Shown here: piece after piece, positions 35,174-42,417 of the stretch
Position numbering within the stretch: the first letter of the stretch is position 1
Layout of the letters: the number at the start of each line of letters is the position of its first letter
Assembly: GCF_028994775.1 (NCBI RefSeq)
Contig: NZ_JAJQMN010000005.1
Coordinates: 62,001-126,000 of the forward strand
Length of the DNA: 64,000 nucleotides
Origin: Promicromonospora iranensis
GTDB lineage: Bacteria > Actinomycetota > Actinomycetes > Actinomycetales > Cellulomonadaceae
Direction: 5' to 3'
Notes under the pieces: model-generated
What the model was told of the DNA's origin: nothing
Databases searched by the model: none
Seen by the model: the letters and a program-made list of their open reading frames with translations, nothing else
Position numbers and translations under genes: made by a program

Positions 35174-35623
35174 CTACCGGTGCTTGGCGCTGGTCCCGCC
35201 GTCCCGGTGCGCGAGCGTGGCGAGCGCGTCCTTCCAGTACCCCTCGGCGGCGATCGCGTGCCGTTCGGTGTCGATGTTTTCCTCGACGACGGTGACCCGC
35301 GTGCCGCCGTCGTCCGGCTCGAGCATGATGCGGATCTCGTGGTAGTTCTCGGGGACGTCGTCGAGGCCGTTCAGCGGCGCGAAGTGCGTGAAGTGCAGGA
35401 GCCGCGGGCGGTCGACGGCGATGACCGTGCCCTTGTCCGCGAACACCCGGCCGAAGAAGTGGCCCTCGAATGTGATGGGGCTGCCCGGCTGGAAGTCCGT
35501 CTCGATGTTGGCGCCCAGCATCCATCGTGCGCCCGGGTGCACGAGCACGGCCCAGACGCGCTCGGGGGGCTCGGCGATGTGGGTCGTCGCGGTGACGCTG
35601 TGGCGCGGGGTCTCGGTGCTCAT
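35174..35623 (-). CDS. SRPBCC / AHSA1-type ligand-binding protein
   Basis: A 149-residue helix-grip protein: IAEPPERVWAVLVHPGARWMLG at the start, FEGHFFGRVFADKGTVIAVDRPRLLHFTHFAPL in the middle, and GGTRVTVVEENID with a final helix GYWKDALATLA. These proteins bind hydrophobic ligands or act as toxin-antitoxin-like or stress proteins. GGAAGGC lies just before ATG 35623. The function is not visible. Confidence 0.88.
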   Translation of the reverse strand: MSTETPRHSVTATTHIAEPPERVWAVLVHPGARWMLGANIETDFQPGSPITFEGHFFGRVFADKGTVIAVDRPRLLHFTHFAPLNGLDDVPENYHEIRIMLEPDDGGTRVTVVEENIDTERHAIAAEGYWKDALATLAHRDGGTSAKHR

Positions 35624-35714
35624 CGTTGCCTTCCGTCGTGCTCTCGGACACGACCGTACCCCGCCGCAGGTCAGGTGTCGGCGCGCGGGATGCCAGCGGA
35701 CGTCCGCCGGTCCA

Positions 35715-35750
35715 TAGTGGCGGGAGTAGTGGCGGGAGTAGTGGCGGCAG
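35715..35750 (+). repeat. 12-bp tandem repeat, 3 copies, before topoisomerase IB
   Basis: TAGTGGCGGGAG at 35715 and 35727, and with one change at 35739, ending 5 bases before the AGGAGGAGG ribosome site. Confidence 0.9.
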
Positions 35751-35769
35751 GCACCAGGAGGAGGTGGCG

Positions 35770-36807
35770 ATGGGCGCAGTCGGGAACGGCCTCACCCACA
35801 GCTGCGACGCCGACAACGGCATCCACCGTCGCCGGCGCGGGAGGGGGTTCAGCTACGTGGACCACCGCGGCGCGCGGGTCACCGACCCGGAGACGCTCGA
35901 ACGGATCCGCTCGCTCGCCATCCCGCCCGCGTGGACCGACGTGTGGATCTGCCTCGACGCGACCGGGCACATCCAGGCCACGGGGCGTGACGCCAAGAAC
36001 CGCAAGCAGTACCTGTACCACCGCCGGTGGCGCGAGCACCGCGACGCCGCCAAGTTCCACGAGCTGCTGGAGTTCGGTGAGGGGCTCACCGCACTGCGCA
36101 AGCGGGTCGACGCCGACATGCGTGCGCCGCGGCTGGGGCCGGACCGTGTGGTCGCCACCGTGGTCCGGCTGCTCGACGAGACACTGATCCGCGTCGGCAA
36201 CGACGAGTACGTGCGCTCCGGCGAGTCGTTCGGGCTGACGACGCTGCGGAACCGGCACGCCACCATCGAGGGGGCGGAGGTGCGGTTCCGCTTCCCCGGT
36301 AAGTCGGGCACGCCGCACGACGTGGTCGTCCACGACCGGCGGGTGGCAAACATCGTCCGCCGCTGTCGGGAGCTGCCCGGTCAGCAGCTGCTGCAGTACG
36401 TGGAGGGCGACCAGGTGAAGAGCATCGGGTCGCGCGACGTGAACGACTACCTCGGCAGGGTGACCGCCGCGGACTACACGGCCAAGACCTTCCGGACGTG
36501 GGGCGCCAGCGCGGTCGCCTTCGGCCACCTGCGTCGTCTCGACCCGGGCAGCCGGCGCGAGCACGACGCGCAGCGCGCCGAGGCCGTCCGGATCGCCGCC
36601 GCCCACCTGCACAACACCCCCGCGGTGTGCCGCAAGAGCTACATCCACCCCGCGATCCTCGCCGACGACCGGGCCGACCTCGACCGCCTGATCGAGCGGT
36701 CCCACGCCAACGCCTCCCGCGGGTCCCGTTGGATGGACGCCGACGAGCGCGCCCTCCTGAAGTTCCTGACGGCCGCGGAGGAGGCCCACGAGGCGCCGGC
36801 CGCGTGA
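35770..36807 (+). CDS. Type IB DNA topoisomerase (poxvirus-like)
   Basis: A 345-residue enzyme. The N-terminal domain has GFSYVDHRGARVTD and LAIPPAWTDVWIC. The catalytic domain shows LLDETLIRVGNDEY, FGLTTLRNRHA, GKSGTPHDVVV, TAKTFRTWGASAVAF and the active tyrosine Tyr291 in RKSYIHP. It relaxes supercoils by a 3'-phosphotyrosine nick. Start 35770 has a very strong AGGAGGAGG site; the frame is open to 35626 but without support. It stands alone. Confidence 0.93.
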   Translation: MGAVGNGLTHSCDADNGIHRRRRGRGFSYVDHRGARVTDPETLERIRSLAIPPAWTDVWICLDATGHIQATGRDAKNRKQYLYHRRWREHRDAAKFHELLEFGEGLTALRKRVDADMRAPRLGPDRVVATVVRLLDETLIRVGNDEYVRSGESFGLTTLRNRHATIEGAEVRFRFPGKSGTPHDVVVHDRRVANIVRRCRELPGQQLLQYVEGDQVKSIGSRDVNDYLGRVTAADYTAKTFRTWGASAVAFGHLRRLDPGSRREHDAQRAEAVRIAAAHLHNTPAVCRKSYIHPAILADDRADLDRLIERSHANASRGSRWMDADERALLKFLTAAEEAHEAPAA

Positions 36808-36843
36808 CGGGCAGGCGTGTCCGGCAGGCGCGACGGACGGCTT

Positions 36844-36881
36844 GACGCACGGGCGGGAAAGAGACGCACGGGCGGGAAAGA
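36844..36881 (+). repeat. 19-bp direct duplication in the promoter of the acyltransferase gene
   Basis: GACGCACGGGCGGGAAAGA occurs at 36844-36862 and again at 36863-36881. The second copy ends at the base before the -10 element TAGGGT. Confidence 0.9.
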
Positions 36882-36887
36882 TAGGGT
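36882..36887 (+). promoter_or_regulatory. -10 element of a leaderless promoter
   Basis: TAGGGT, 7 bases before GTG 36895, with no ribosome site. TTGACG at 36842-36847 lies too far (34 bases) to be its -35 because of the 19-bp duplication. Confidence 0.6.
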
Positions 36888-36894
36888 TGCCGAC

Positions 36895-38655
36895 GTGCAT
36901 CACTCCATGGCCGAGGGCGTCCGACGAATCGACTTTCTTCCCTGGGAGTACGACCCCACGTCGCAGGAGGGTGCGGCCCAGGAGGCGCGCCAGGGCGAGC
37001 TGGTCGACGCCGGCGCGCTGATCGGCACGGGTGTCTTCATCGCACCGAGCGCGGCGGTCTTCTGCGACCGGCTCGCGGTGGGCGACCGCACGTACATCGC
37101 CGCGCTCGCCTACGTCACGGGTGACCTGACGATCGGCGCCGACTGCTCGATCAACCCCTACGCCGTTGTCCGTGGCGAGATCCGGATGGGCGACGGCGTC
37201 CGCATCGGTGCGCACACGTCGATCCTCGGGTTCAACCACAGCATGTCCACCGACCGGCCGATCTTCGAGCAGGGCACGTGGAGCAAGGGCATCACGCTCG
37301 GCGACGACGTCTGGATCGGCTCGAACGCCACGATCCTCGACGGTGTCACGGTCGGGGACCACGTGATCGTCGGGGCGGGCGCCGTCGTCACGAAGGACGT
37401 GCCCGACTGGGCGATCGTCGCGGGCAACCCGGCGCGAGTCATCCGGGACCGCCGCGCGGAGCAGGGCGCCGCCTCGGCCCCGGAGGTGACGCCGGACGCG
37501 AGAGCGGACGCGACCGCGGACCTCGCCGCGGAGCTCCGGTCGTTCGCCGGGCGCGCCCGGGAGCAGGCAGGTGAGCTGCTGGCCCGCTGCTTCGAGGACG
37601 GCCGGTTCGTCGACCGGCCCGCCGCGGCTGCCGGGCCGCTGGAGCCCGCCGTGCGCCCGTGGGCCGACGCCGTCGAGATCGCGGACCTGCTGCTCGGCGG
37701 GCCGCCGCCCGGGTTCGACGCCGGGGACCTGGTCCGGCGCCTCACCGCCCGGCAGGACCCGGCGACCGGGCTGATCCCCGAGGGTGACCTGTCCGACAGC
37801 GGTGTGTCGGAGCGGAGCCCGGCACAGCCGCCGGCGTCCGAGGAACGCCTCGACCCCATGGACGGCAGCGCGAGCTACCACATCCTGAGCGTCGGCTATG
37901 CGGTCCGGCTGCTCGGCGGGCGCCTGCCGTACCCGGTCCGGGCCGTCCACTCGATGACCGAGCGCGACCTCGTCAGGTCCCTCGAAGCGCGCGACTGGGG
38001 CGCGCAGGCCTGGGGGAGCGGGGCCGCCGTCGACGCGCTCGCCACGGCGTGCGCCCTCAACATCGCGGACTTCTCGGCGGAGCTGCCCGACGGCGGGGCC
38101 GGCCCGGTCTACGGGCTCATGGGCTGGCTGTCGGCCGCGGCGGACCCCCGCACGGGCATGTGGGGCACACCGCAGCCCGCGCCCCGTTGGCTGCAGGCCG
38201 TGAACGGGTTCTACCGGCTCACCCGCGGCTCGTACGCGCAGCTCGGGCTGCCGTTGCCCTATCCGGAGGCCGCGGTCGACACCGTGCTGGAGCACGCGGC
38301 CGACCCCTACCTGGCCACGCCCGAGGGGTACACCGCCTGCAACGTCCTCGACATCATCCATCCGCTCTGGCTCGCCGCCCGGCAGACGGGGCACCGCCGT
38401 GCCGAGGGCGAGGCGTGGGCGCGCGGCCAGCTGCGGCGCGCGCTGCGGAGCTGGACCGACGGCGCGGGCTTCGCCTTCGCCCCGGCGTCCGGCGGTCCTG
38501 ATGCCGTGGCCGGGCTCCAGGGCACCGAGATGTGGCTGAGCATCGTCTGGCTGCTGTCCGACTACCTCGGCATCGCTGATGCACTGGGCTACCGGCCGCG
38601 CGGCGTGCACAGCCCCGACCCGCTCGTCCGGCTGGCACCTGTCGGGGAGCGCTGA
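36895..38655 (+). CDS. Left-handed beta-helix acyltransferase fused to a large helical domain
   Basis: A 586-residue protein. Residues ~35-190 form a hexapeptide-repeat transferase (GALIGTGVFIAPSAAVFCD.. GADCSINPYAVVRGEIRMG.. GDDVWIGSNATILDGVTVGDHVIVGAGAVV) with the catalytic-type His in ILGFNHSMS. Residues ~225-586 are a helical domain with WLQAVNGFYRLTRGSYAQLG and CNVLDIIHPLWLAARQTG, resembling an alpha/alpha toroid. It may acetylate a sugar; the second half has no assigned function. Start GTG 36895 is chosen from the leaderless spacing. It is convergent with the LacI gene (17-base gap). Confidence 0.8.
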   Translation: MHHSMAEGVRRIDFLPWEYDPTSQEGAAQEARQGELVDAGALIGTGVFIAPSAAVFCDRLAVGDRTYIAALAYVTGDLTIGADCSINPYAVVRGEIRMGDGVRIGAHTSILGFNHSMSTDRPIFEQGTWSKGITLGDDVWIGSNATILDGVTVGDHVIVGAGAVVTKDVPDWAIVAGNPARVIRDRRAEQGAASAPEVTPDARADATADLAAELRSFAGRAREQAGELLARCFEDGRFVDRPAAAAGPLEPAVRPWADAVEIADLLLGGPPPGFDAGDLVRRLTARQDPATGLIPEGDLSDSGVSERSPAQPPASEERLDPMDGSASYHILSVGYAVRLLGGRLPYPVRAVHSMTERDLVRSLEARDWGAQAWGSGAAVDALATACALNIADFSAELPDGGAGPVYGLMGWLSAAADPRTGMWGTPQPAPRWLQAVNGFYRLTRGSYAQLGLPLPYPEAAVDTVLEHAADPYLATPEGYTACNVLDIIHPLWLAARQTGHRRAEGEAWARGQLRRALRSWTDGAGFAFAPASGGPDAVAGLQGTEMWLSIVWLLSDYLGIADALGYRPRGVHSPDPLVRLAPVGER

Positions 38656-38672
38656 CCCGGCCGCACCGCCGT

Positions 38673-39692
38673 TCAGCTGCCCACGACGGCGGCCGTGGAC
38701 CCGCGGACGACGAGCGTGGTGGCGAGCTCCTCCCGTGGCGCGACGGACGGCTGGCCGGTGCTGATGCGCAACAGCATCCGGAGCGCCGCCGAGCCCATCT
38801 CCGCGATGGGCTGGTGCACGGTGGTCAGTGCGGGGCTCACCCACTGGGCCTCGGGGGAGTCGTCGAAGCCCACCACGCTGACGTCCTCGGGGATGCGGAG
38901 GCCCAGGGCGGCCGAGGCGTCGTACACGCCGAGCGCCATGGTGTCGGAGCAGGCGAAGACCGCCGTGGGTGCCGGGGTCTGCCGCAACAGCCGCGTGGCC
39001 TGCTCGGCGGAGCTCGCACGCTGCCAGTCGGTGTGCGCTATCCGTTCGTCCGGAAGCTCGATGCCGGCCTGCGCCACGGCCGAGCGGAACCCGTCGATGC
39101 GCGCCTGGCTGTAGAGGTGCGTGCGCCGTCCGGCCAGCACGGCGAAGCGGCGGTGGCCGAGCGAGAGCAGGTGTTCCGCGGCCGCGCGGCCCCCTGCCCA
39201 GTTGGTGGCCCCGACGCTCGCGACGGTGCTCGGCGGCTGCGACACGGGGTCGAGCAGCACGATGGGCACCTGGGCGGCGGCCAGTGTCGCGAGCTGGTCG
39301 CTCGTGGTGTCGACGAGGGCCAGCACCGCGCCACGCAGCCGGCGGGCCAGGAGCCTGGTCAGCCAGGCGTCGTCCGGCGGCCGGGCGACCGAGACGACGA
39401 CGTCGACGCCCGCCTCCTCCGCGGCGTGCTCGACGCCGCTGAGCGCGCGGTTCGCCCAGGTGCCCTCGACCCCGCTCAGCACCAGGTCGACGAAGGGTGA
39501 GTGCGCTCCGCGCGTCACTGCGTCCCGGCCGGACCGCCCGCGGTAACCGAGCTCCGCGACGAGGCCCATGACGCGGGAGCGGGTCTCCGCCGAGACGTCG
39601 GAGCGGCCGCTCAGCACCTTCGACACGGTGGGCACCGTCGTCCCGGCCGCCTTCGCGACGTCCGCGAGGGTCGTCCTGCGGGGCTGCTGCAT
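38673..39692 (-). CDS. LacI-family transcriptional regulator
   Basis: A 339-residue repressor: DNA-binding head TLADVAKAAGTTVPTVSKVLSGRSDVSAETR (about 8-38), then a periplasmic-binding-protein-like sensor with VASVGATNWAGGRAAAEHL and VVGFDDSPEAQWVSPALTTV. It is divergent from the thuA-dehydrogenase genes, with two TTGCGCAA operators in between. It probably represses them and itself until a sugar is present. ATG 39692 follows a leaderless -10 (TAAGGT, 6 bases). Confidence 0.93.
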   Translation of the reverse strand: MQQPRRTTLADVAKAAGTTVPTVSKVLSGRSDVSAETRSRVMGLVAELGYRGRSGRDAVTRGAHSPFVDLVLSGVEGTWANRALSGVEHAAEEAGVDVVVSVARPPDDAWLTRLLARRLRGAVLALVDTTSDQLATLAAAQVPIVLLDPVSQPPSTVASVGATNWAGGRAAAEHLLSLGHRRFAVLAGRRTHLYSQARIDGFRSAVAQAGIELPDERIAHTDWQRASSAEQATRLLRQTPAPTAVFACSDTMALGVYDASAALGLRIPEDVSVVGFDDSPEAQWVSPALTTVHQPIAEMGSAALRMLLRISTGQPSVAPREELATTLVVRGSTAAVVGS

Positions 39693-39698
39693 GTCGCG

Positions 39699-39704
39699 AC
39701 CTTA
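39699..39704 (-). promoter_or_regulatory. -10 element of the lacI-type gene, leaderless
   Basis: TAAGGT on the minus strand, 6 bases before ATG 39692. Confidence 0.5.
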
Positions 39705-39718
39705 GCCACGGCGGCCGA

Positions 39719-39731
39719 AGTTGCGCAACAT
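39719..39731. promoter_or_regulatory. Operator 1 of the LacI-type regulator
   Basis: AGTTGCGCAACAT contains the palindrome GTTGCGCAAC. It sits about 15 bases upstream of the regulator's own -10 element, where repression of itself is expected. Confidence 0.7.
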
Positions 39732-39793
39732 TCTGGACCTTGATCGAGCCTTGGTCGTGCTGTATCAAAGACCTGCGGCACTTCGCCCGGCTC

Positions 39794-39810
39794 AATGTTG
39801 CGCAATGTTT
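39794..39810. promoter_or_regulatory. Operator 2 of the LacI-type regulator, before thuA
   Basis: AATGTTGCGCAATGTTT shares the core AATGTTGCGCAA with operator 1 in opposite orientation. It ends 14 bases before ATG 39825, next to the ribosome site. Confidence 0.75.
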
Positions 39811-39824
39811 GGAGCGAGCACCAC

Positions 39825-40532
39825 ATGACTACTTCGACGACGAAGCGCGCCCTGGTCGTGCGCGGGGGATGGGACGGGCACCAGCCCGTGGAGACCACCG
39901 ACTCGTTCCTCCCGTTCCTGAAGGAGCACGGGTACGACGTGCGGGTCGAGAACACGACGGCGGTCTACGCCGACGCCGACTACCTGGCCGGCGTCGACGT
40001 CGTCGTCCAGACCAACACGATGAACACGATCGAGGGCGACGAGCTCCGTGGCCTGATCACCGCCGTGCGGAACGGCGCAGGCCTGGCCGGGTGGCACGGC
40101 GGCATCGCCGACTCGTACCGGAGCAGCTCCGACTACCTCCAGCTGATCGGCGGGCAGTTCGCCGCCCATCCGCCCCGCGCTCTCCCGGAGGAGCTGGCCG
40201 GCGACGCGTCCGACAACTTCGTGCGCCACACGGTCGACATCGTCCCCGAGCGGGCGGACCACCCGATCGTCGCCGGGATCTCCGACTTCGAGCTGACCAC
40301 CGAGCAGTACTGGGTCCTGTCCGACGACTACAACGACGTGCTCGCGACCACGACGCTCGCCGCACGCGACTTCGACCCGTGGCACCGGCCGGTCACCTGC
40401 CCGGCGATCTGGACCCGGCAGTGGGGCCTCGGCCGCGTCTTCGTCTCGACGCCGGGCCACGACCTCGCCGTCGTCGAGGACCCGAACGTCCGCACCGTCA
40501 TCGAGAGGGGCATCCTGTGGGCCAGCCGCTGA
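39825..40532 (+). CDS. ThuA-like domain protein
   Basis: A 235-residue protein with the class I amidotransferase-like fold of ThuA: RALVVRGGWDGHQPVETTDSF at the start, LAGWHGGIADSYRSSSDYLQLIGGQF in the middle and WGLGRVFVSTPGHD near the end. ThuA proteins accompany Gfo/Idh/MocA dehydrogenases in the conversion of disaccharides through 3-keto sugars. GGAGCGAG lies 7 bases before ATG 39825. It overlaps the next gene by 16 bases. It is controlled by the divergent LacI-type regulator. Confidence 0.9.
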   Translation: MTTSTTKRALVVRGGWDGHQPVETTDSFLPFLKEHGYDVRVENTTAVYADADYLAGVDVVVQTNTMNTIEGDELRGLITAVRNGAGLAGWHGGIADSYRSSSDYLQLIGGQFAAHPPRALPEELAGDASDNFVRHTVDIVPERADHPIVAGISDFELTTEQYWVLSDDYNDVLATTTLAARDFDPWHRPVTCPAIWTRQWGLGRVFVSTPGHDLAVVEDPNVRTVIERGILWASR

Positions 40533-41692
40533 GGGTGGGAATCGTCGGCGTCGGGGCGATCTCCGGCCAGTACCTGTCCACGTTCGCACGGCTCGAGGCG
40601 GTGCGCCCCGGCGCGGTGCGGGTCGTGGCGGTCGCCGATCTTGACGCGACCCGCGCCGCGGCGGTCGCCGCCGAGCAGGACGTGCGCGCGCTGACGGTCG
40701 ACGAGCTGACCACGGATCCGGAGGTCGACCTCGTCCTCAACCTCACGATCCCGGCCGCGCACGCCGAGATCGCGCTGAAGGCGATCGCCGCCGGCAAGGA
40801 CGTCTACGGCGAGAAGCCCCTCGCGGCCACGCTCGAGGACGCGCGCGCCGTCCTCGAGGCGGGCCGTGCGGCAGGGGTGCGGGTCGGCTGCGCACCCGAC
40901 ACGGTGCTCGGCACCGGCGTGCAGACGGCGCGCGCGGCCATCGACGGCGGTGCGATCGGCGAGCCGGTCGCGGCGACCGCGACGATGATGACGCCCGGCC
41001 ACGAGCGCTGGCACCCGAACCCCGACTTCTACTACCAGCCCGGCGGCGGCCCGCTGCTCGACATGGGCCCGTACTACGTGACCACGCTCGTCACGCTGCT
41101 CGGCCCGGTCGCCTCCGTCGTCGGCACCGCGAGCCACACCCGCACAACGCGCACCATCGGGTCCGGTTCGCGGCAGGGTGAGGTCATCCCGGTCGACGTC
41201 GACACGCACGTGACCGGTGTGCTCCGCCACGAGTCCGGCGCGCTGTCGACCCTCGTGATGAGCTTCGACTCGGTAGCGACCCGGGCCTCCGAGATCGAGG
41301 TCCACGGCCAGACGGGGTCGCTGATCGTCCCGGACCCCAACAGGTTCGACGGCGACGTGCAGCTCCACGAGCTCGGCGGTGCCTGGCGGACCCTGCCGCC
41401 CAGCGCCGGGTACCGCGACGCGGCGCGCGGCTACGGCGTCGTGGACCTCGCGACCACCCCGCCGGGGACCCCCGCCCGCGCGAACGGGGACCTCGCGTAC
41501 CACGTGCTCGACATCATGACGTCGCTGCTCGCGTCGGCGGGCAGCGGGACCGGCGTCGCCGTCGAGAGCACGTGCGAGCGGCCGGCGGCAGTGCCGCTGT
41601 CGGACATGCCGCTGTCGGACATGCCGCTGTCGGACATGCCGCTGTCGGACATGCCGCTGTCGGACATGCCGCTGTCCGACGCGCCGAGCTGA
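40517..41692 (+). CDS. Gfo/Idh/MocA-family dehydrogenase with a C-terminal pentapeptide repeat
   Basis: A 391-residue protein. The Rossmann domain opens LRVGIVGVGAISGQYLS and has EKPLAATLEDA; the second domain has GGGPLLDMGPYYVTTL, the usual catalytic/ substrate segment. It oxidises or reduces a sugar with NAD(P). Start GTG 40517 (GAGAGGGG upstream) overlaps the thuA gene. The last ~30 residues are six copies of PLSDM-like repeats that are not part of the family fold. With ThuA and a LacI regulator this suggests a sugar 3-dehydrogenase route. Confidence 0.9.
   Translation: MGQPLRVGIVGVGAISGQYLSTFARLEAVRPGAVRVVAVADLDATRAAAVAAEQDVRALTVDELTTDPEVDLVLNLTIPAAHAEIALKAIAAGKDVYGEKPLAATLEDARAVLEAGRAAGVRVGCAPDTVLGTGVQTARAAIDGGAIGEPVAATATMMTPGHERWHPNPDFYYQPGGGPLLDMGPYYVTTLVTLLGPVASVVGTASHTRTTRTIGSGSRQGEVIPVDVDTHVTGVLRHESGALSTLVMSFDSVATRASEIEVHGQTGSLIVPDPNRFDGDVQLHELGGAWRTLPPSAGYRDAARGYGVVDLATTPPGTPARANGDLAYHVLDIMTSLLASAGSGTGVAVESTCERPAAVPLSDMPLSDMPLSDMPLSDMPLSDMPLSDAPS
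41594..41683 (+). repeat. 15-bp tandem repeat, 6 copies, coding for PLSDM
   Basis: CCGCTGTCGGACATG repeats from 41594 in perfect 15-base steps; the sixth copy has changed bases (PLSDA). It ends three codons before the stop. Confidence 0.97.
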
Positions 41693-41716
41693 GCCGGACA
41701 TCCGGCCCGGACCGGT

Positions 41717-41745
41717 GCGGCGTCGCGCTCAGGGCGCGACGCCGC
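41717..41745. terminator. Bidirectional terminator between convergent genes
   Basis: GCGGCGTCGCGC (41717-41728) pairs with 41734-41745 around 5 bases. The stop codon of the TetR gene lies in the loop. Confidence 0.75.
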
Positions 41746-42286
41746 GCCGGAAGGACTGCACCGCGAGGTCGGCGGCGACATGGCGGGGAAGGTCCTGGTT
41801 GCTGACCTCCGCGGCGCTGTAGAGCAGCGCGTAGAAGAGCGTGACCGCCCAGGTGGTCGGGATCTCGGGGGCGACGGCCCCCTCGTCGCGTGCCCTGTCC
41901 ATGAGCGCCCGCATCTCCTCGTCGCCGTCGTCGGCGGACCAGTGGGGGTTGCCGTCGAACCTGTTCGGGTCCGAGAACAGGAAGATCACGCGGTCGCCCA
42001 TCTCGACGCCGGCGCGCAGGTGCTGCTCGAGGGTGTAGATCGCCGATGCCGGTGCGCTGCCGTCGTCCAGCGACTCCAGCCGCGCCAGCGAGTCGAGCAG
42101 GAGCGCGTCGATGAGCGCCTGCCGGTCGGTGAAGTAGCGGTGCAGGGTGGAGCGGCTGACCTCTGCCCGCTCGGCGATCGTGCTCAGCGAGGCGGAGAAG
42201 TCGCGCGCCCATACCGATGCCGCCGCGTCCAGCACGGCCTGGCGGGTCCGTGCACGCGCACCTCGCTCGATCTGCTCCGTCGTCAC
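41729..42286 (-). CDS. TetR-family regulator of the adjacent ABC exporter
   Basis: A 185-residue regulator with helix-turn-helix STIAERAEVSRSTLHRYFTDRQALIDAL (about 35-62) and a helical effector domain. The start is taken as GTG 42286, 6 bases after the -10 element TACCCT (leaderless); an upstream ATG at 42319 would lie before this promoter element. It is divergent from the ABC exporter gene at 42418 with a palindrome between them. Confidence 0.88.
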   Translation of the reverse strand: MTTEQIERGARARTRQAVLDAAASVWARDFSASLSTIAERAEVSRSTLHRYFTDRQALIDALLLDSLARLESLDDGSAPASAIYTLEQHLRAGVEMGDRVIFLFSDPNRFDGNPHWSADDGDEEMRALMDRARDEGAVAPEIPTTWAVTLFYALLYSAAEVSNQDLPRHVAADLAVQSFRRGVAP

Positions 42287-42292
42287 GTGCCG

Positions 42293-42298
42293 AGGGTA
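42293..42298 (-). promoter_or_regulatory. -10 element of the tetR gene, leaderless
   Basis: TACCCT on the minus strand, 6 bases before GTG 42286. Confidence 0.5.
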
Positions 42299-42334
42299 TG
42301 CCGTCACCATCCGAGACACAATTCAGTTGCGAAA

Positions 42335-42352
42335 TGCGACAGTGGTGTCGCA
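42335..42352. promoter_or_regulatory. TetR-type operator between tetR and the ABC exporter
   Basis: TGCGACA, four bases, TGTCGCA: a perfect 7-bp inverted repeat in the middle of the divergent region. Confidence 0.7.
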
Positions 42353-42417
42353 GAATGATTCGCGCTAGTGCGATCGAGCGCGAACCGAGCGGACGGAGTG
42401 GTGACGTGCCAGAGGGC

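Noticed and set aside
35671-39795. Very long open frame on the minus strand, over 1300 codons, running antisense to topoisomerase IB and the acyltransferase
   Set aside because: Long antisense frames are expected at this GC content. Composition is Arg/Gly/Pro-rich with no fold, and the plus strand has clear genes.
41594-41683. CRISPR-like array
   Set aside because: The repeats are directly adjacent, without spacers, and in frame in a coding region; this is a minisatellite.
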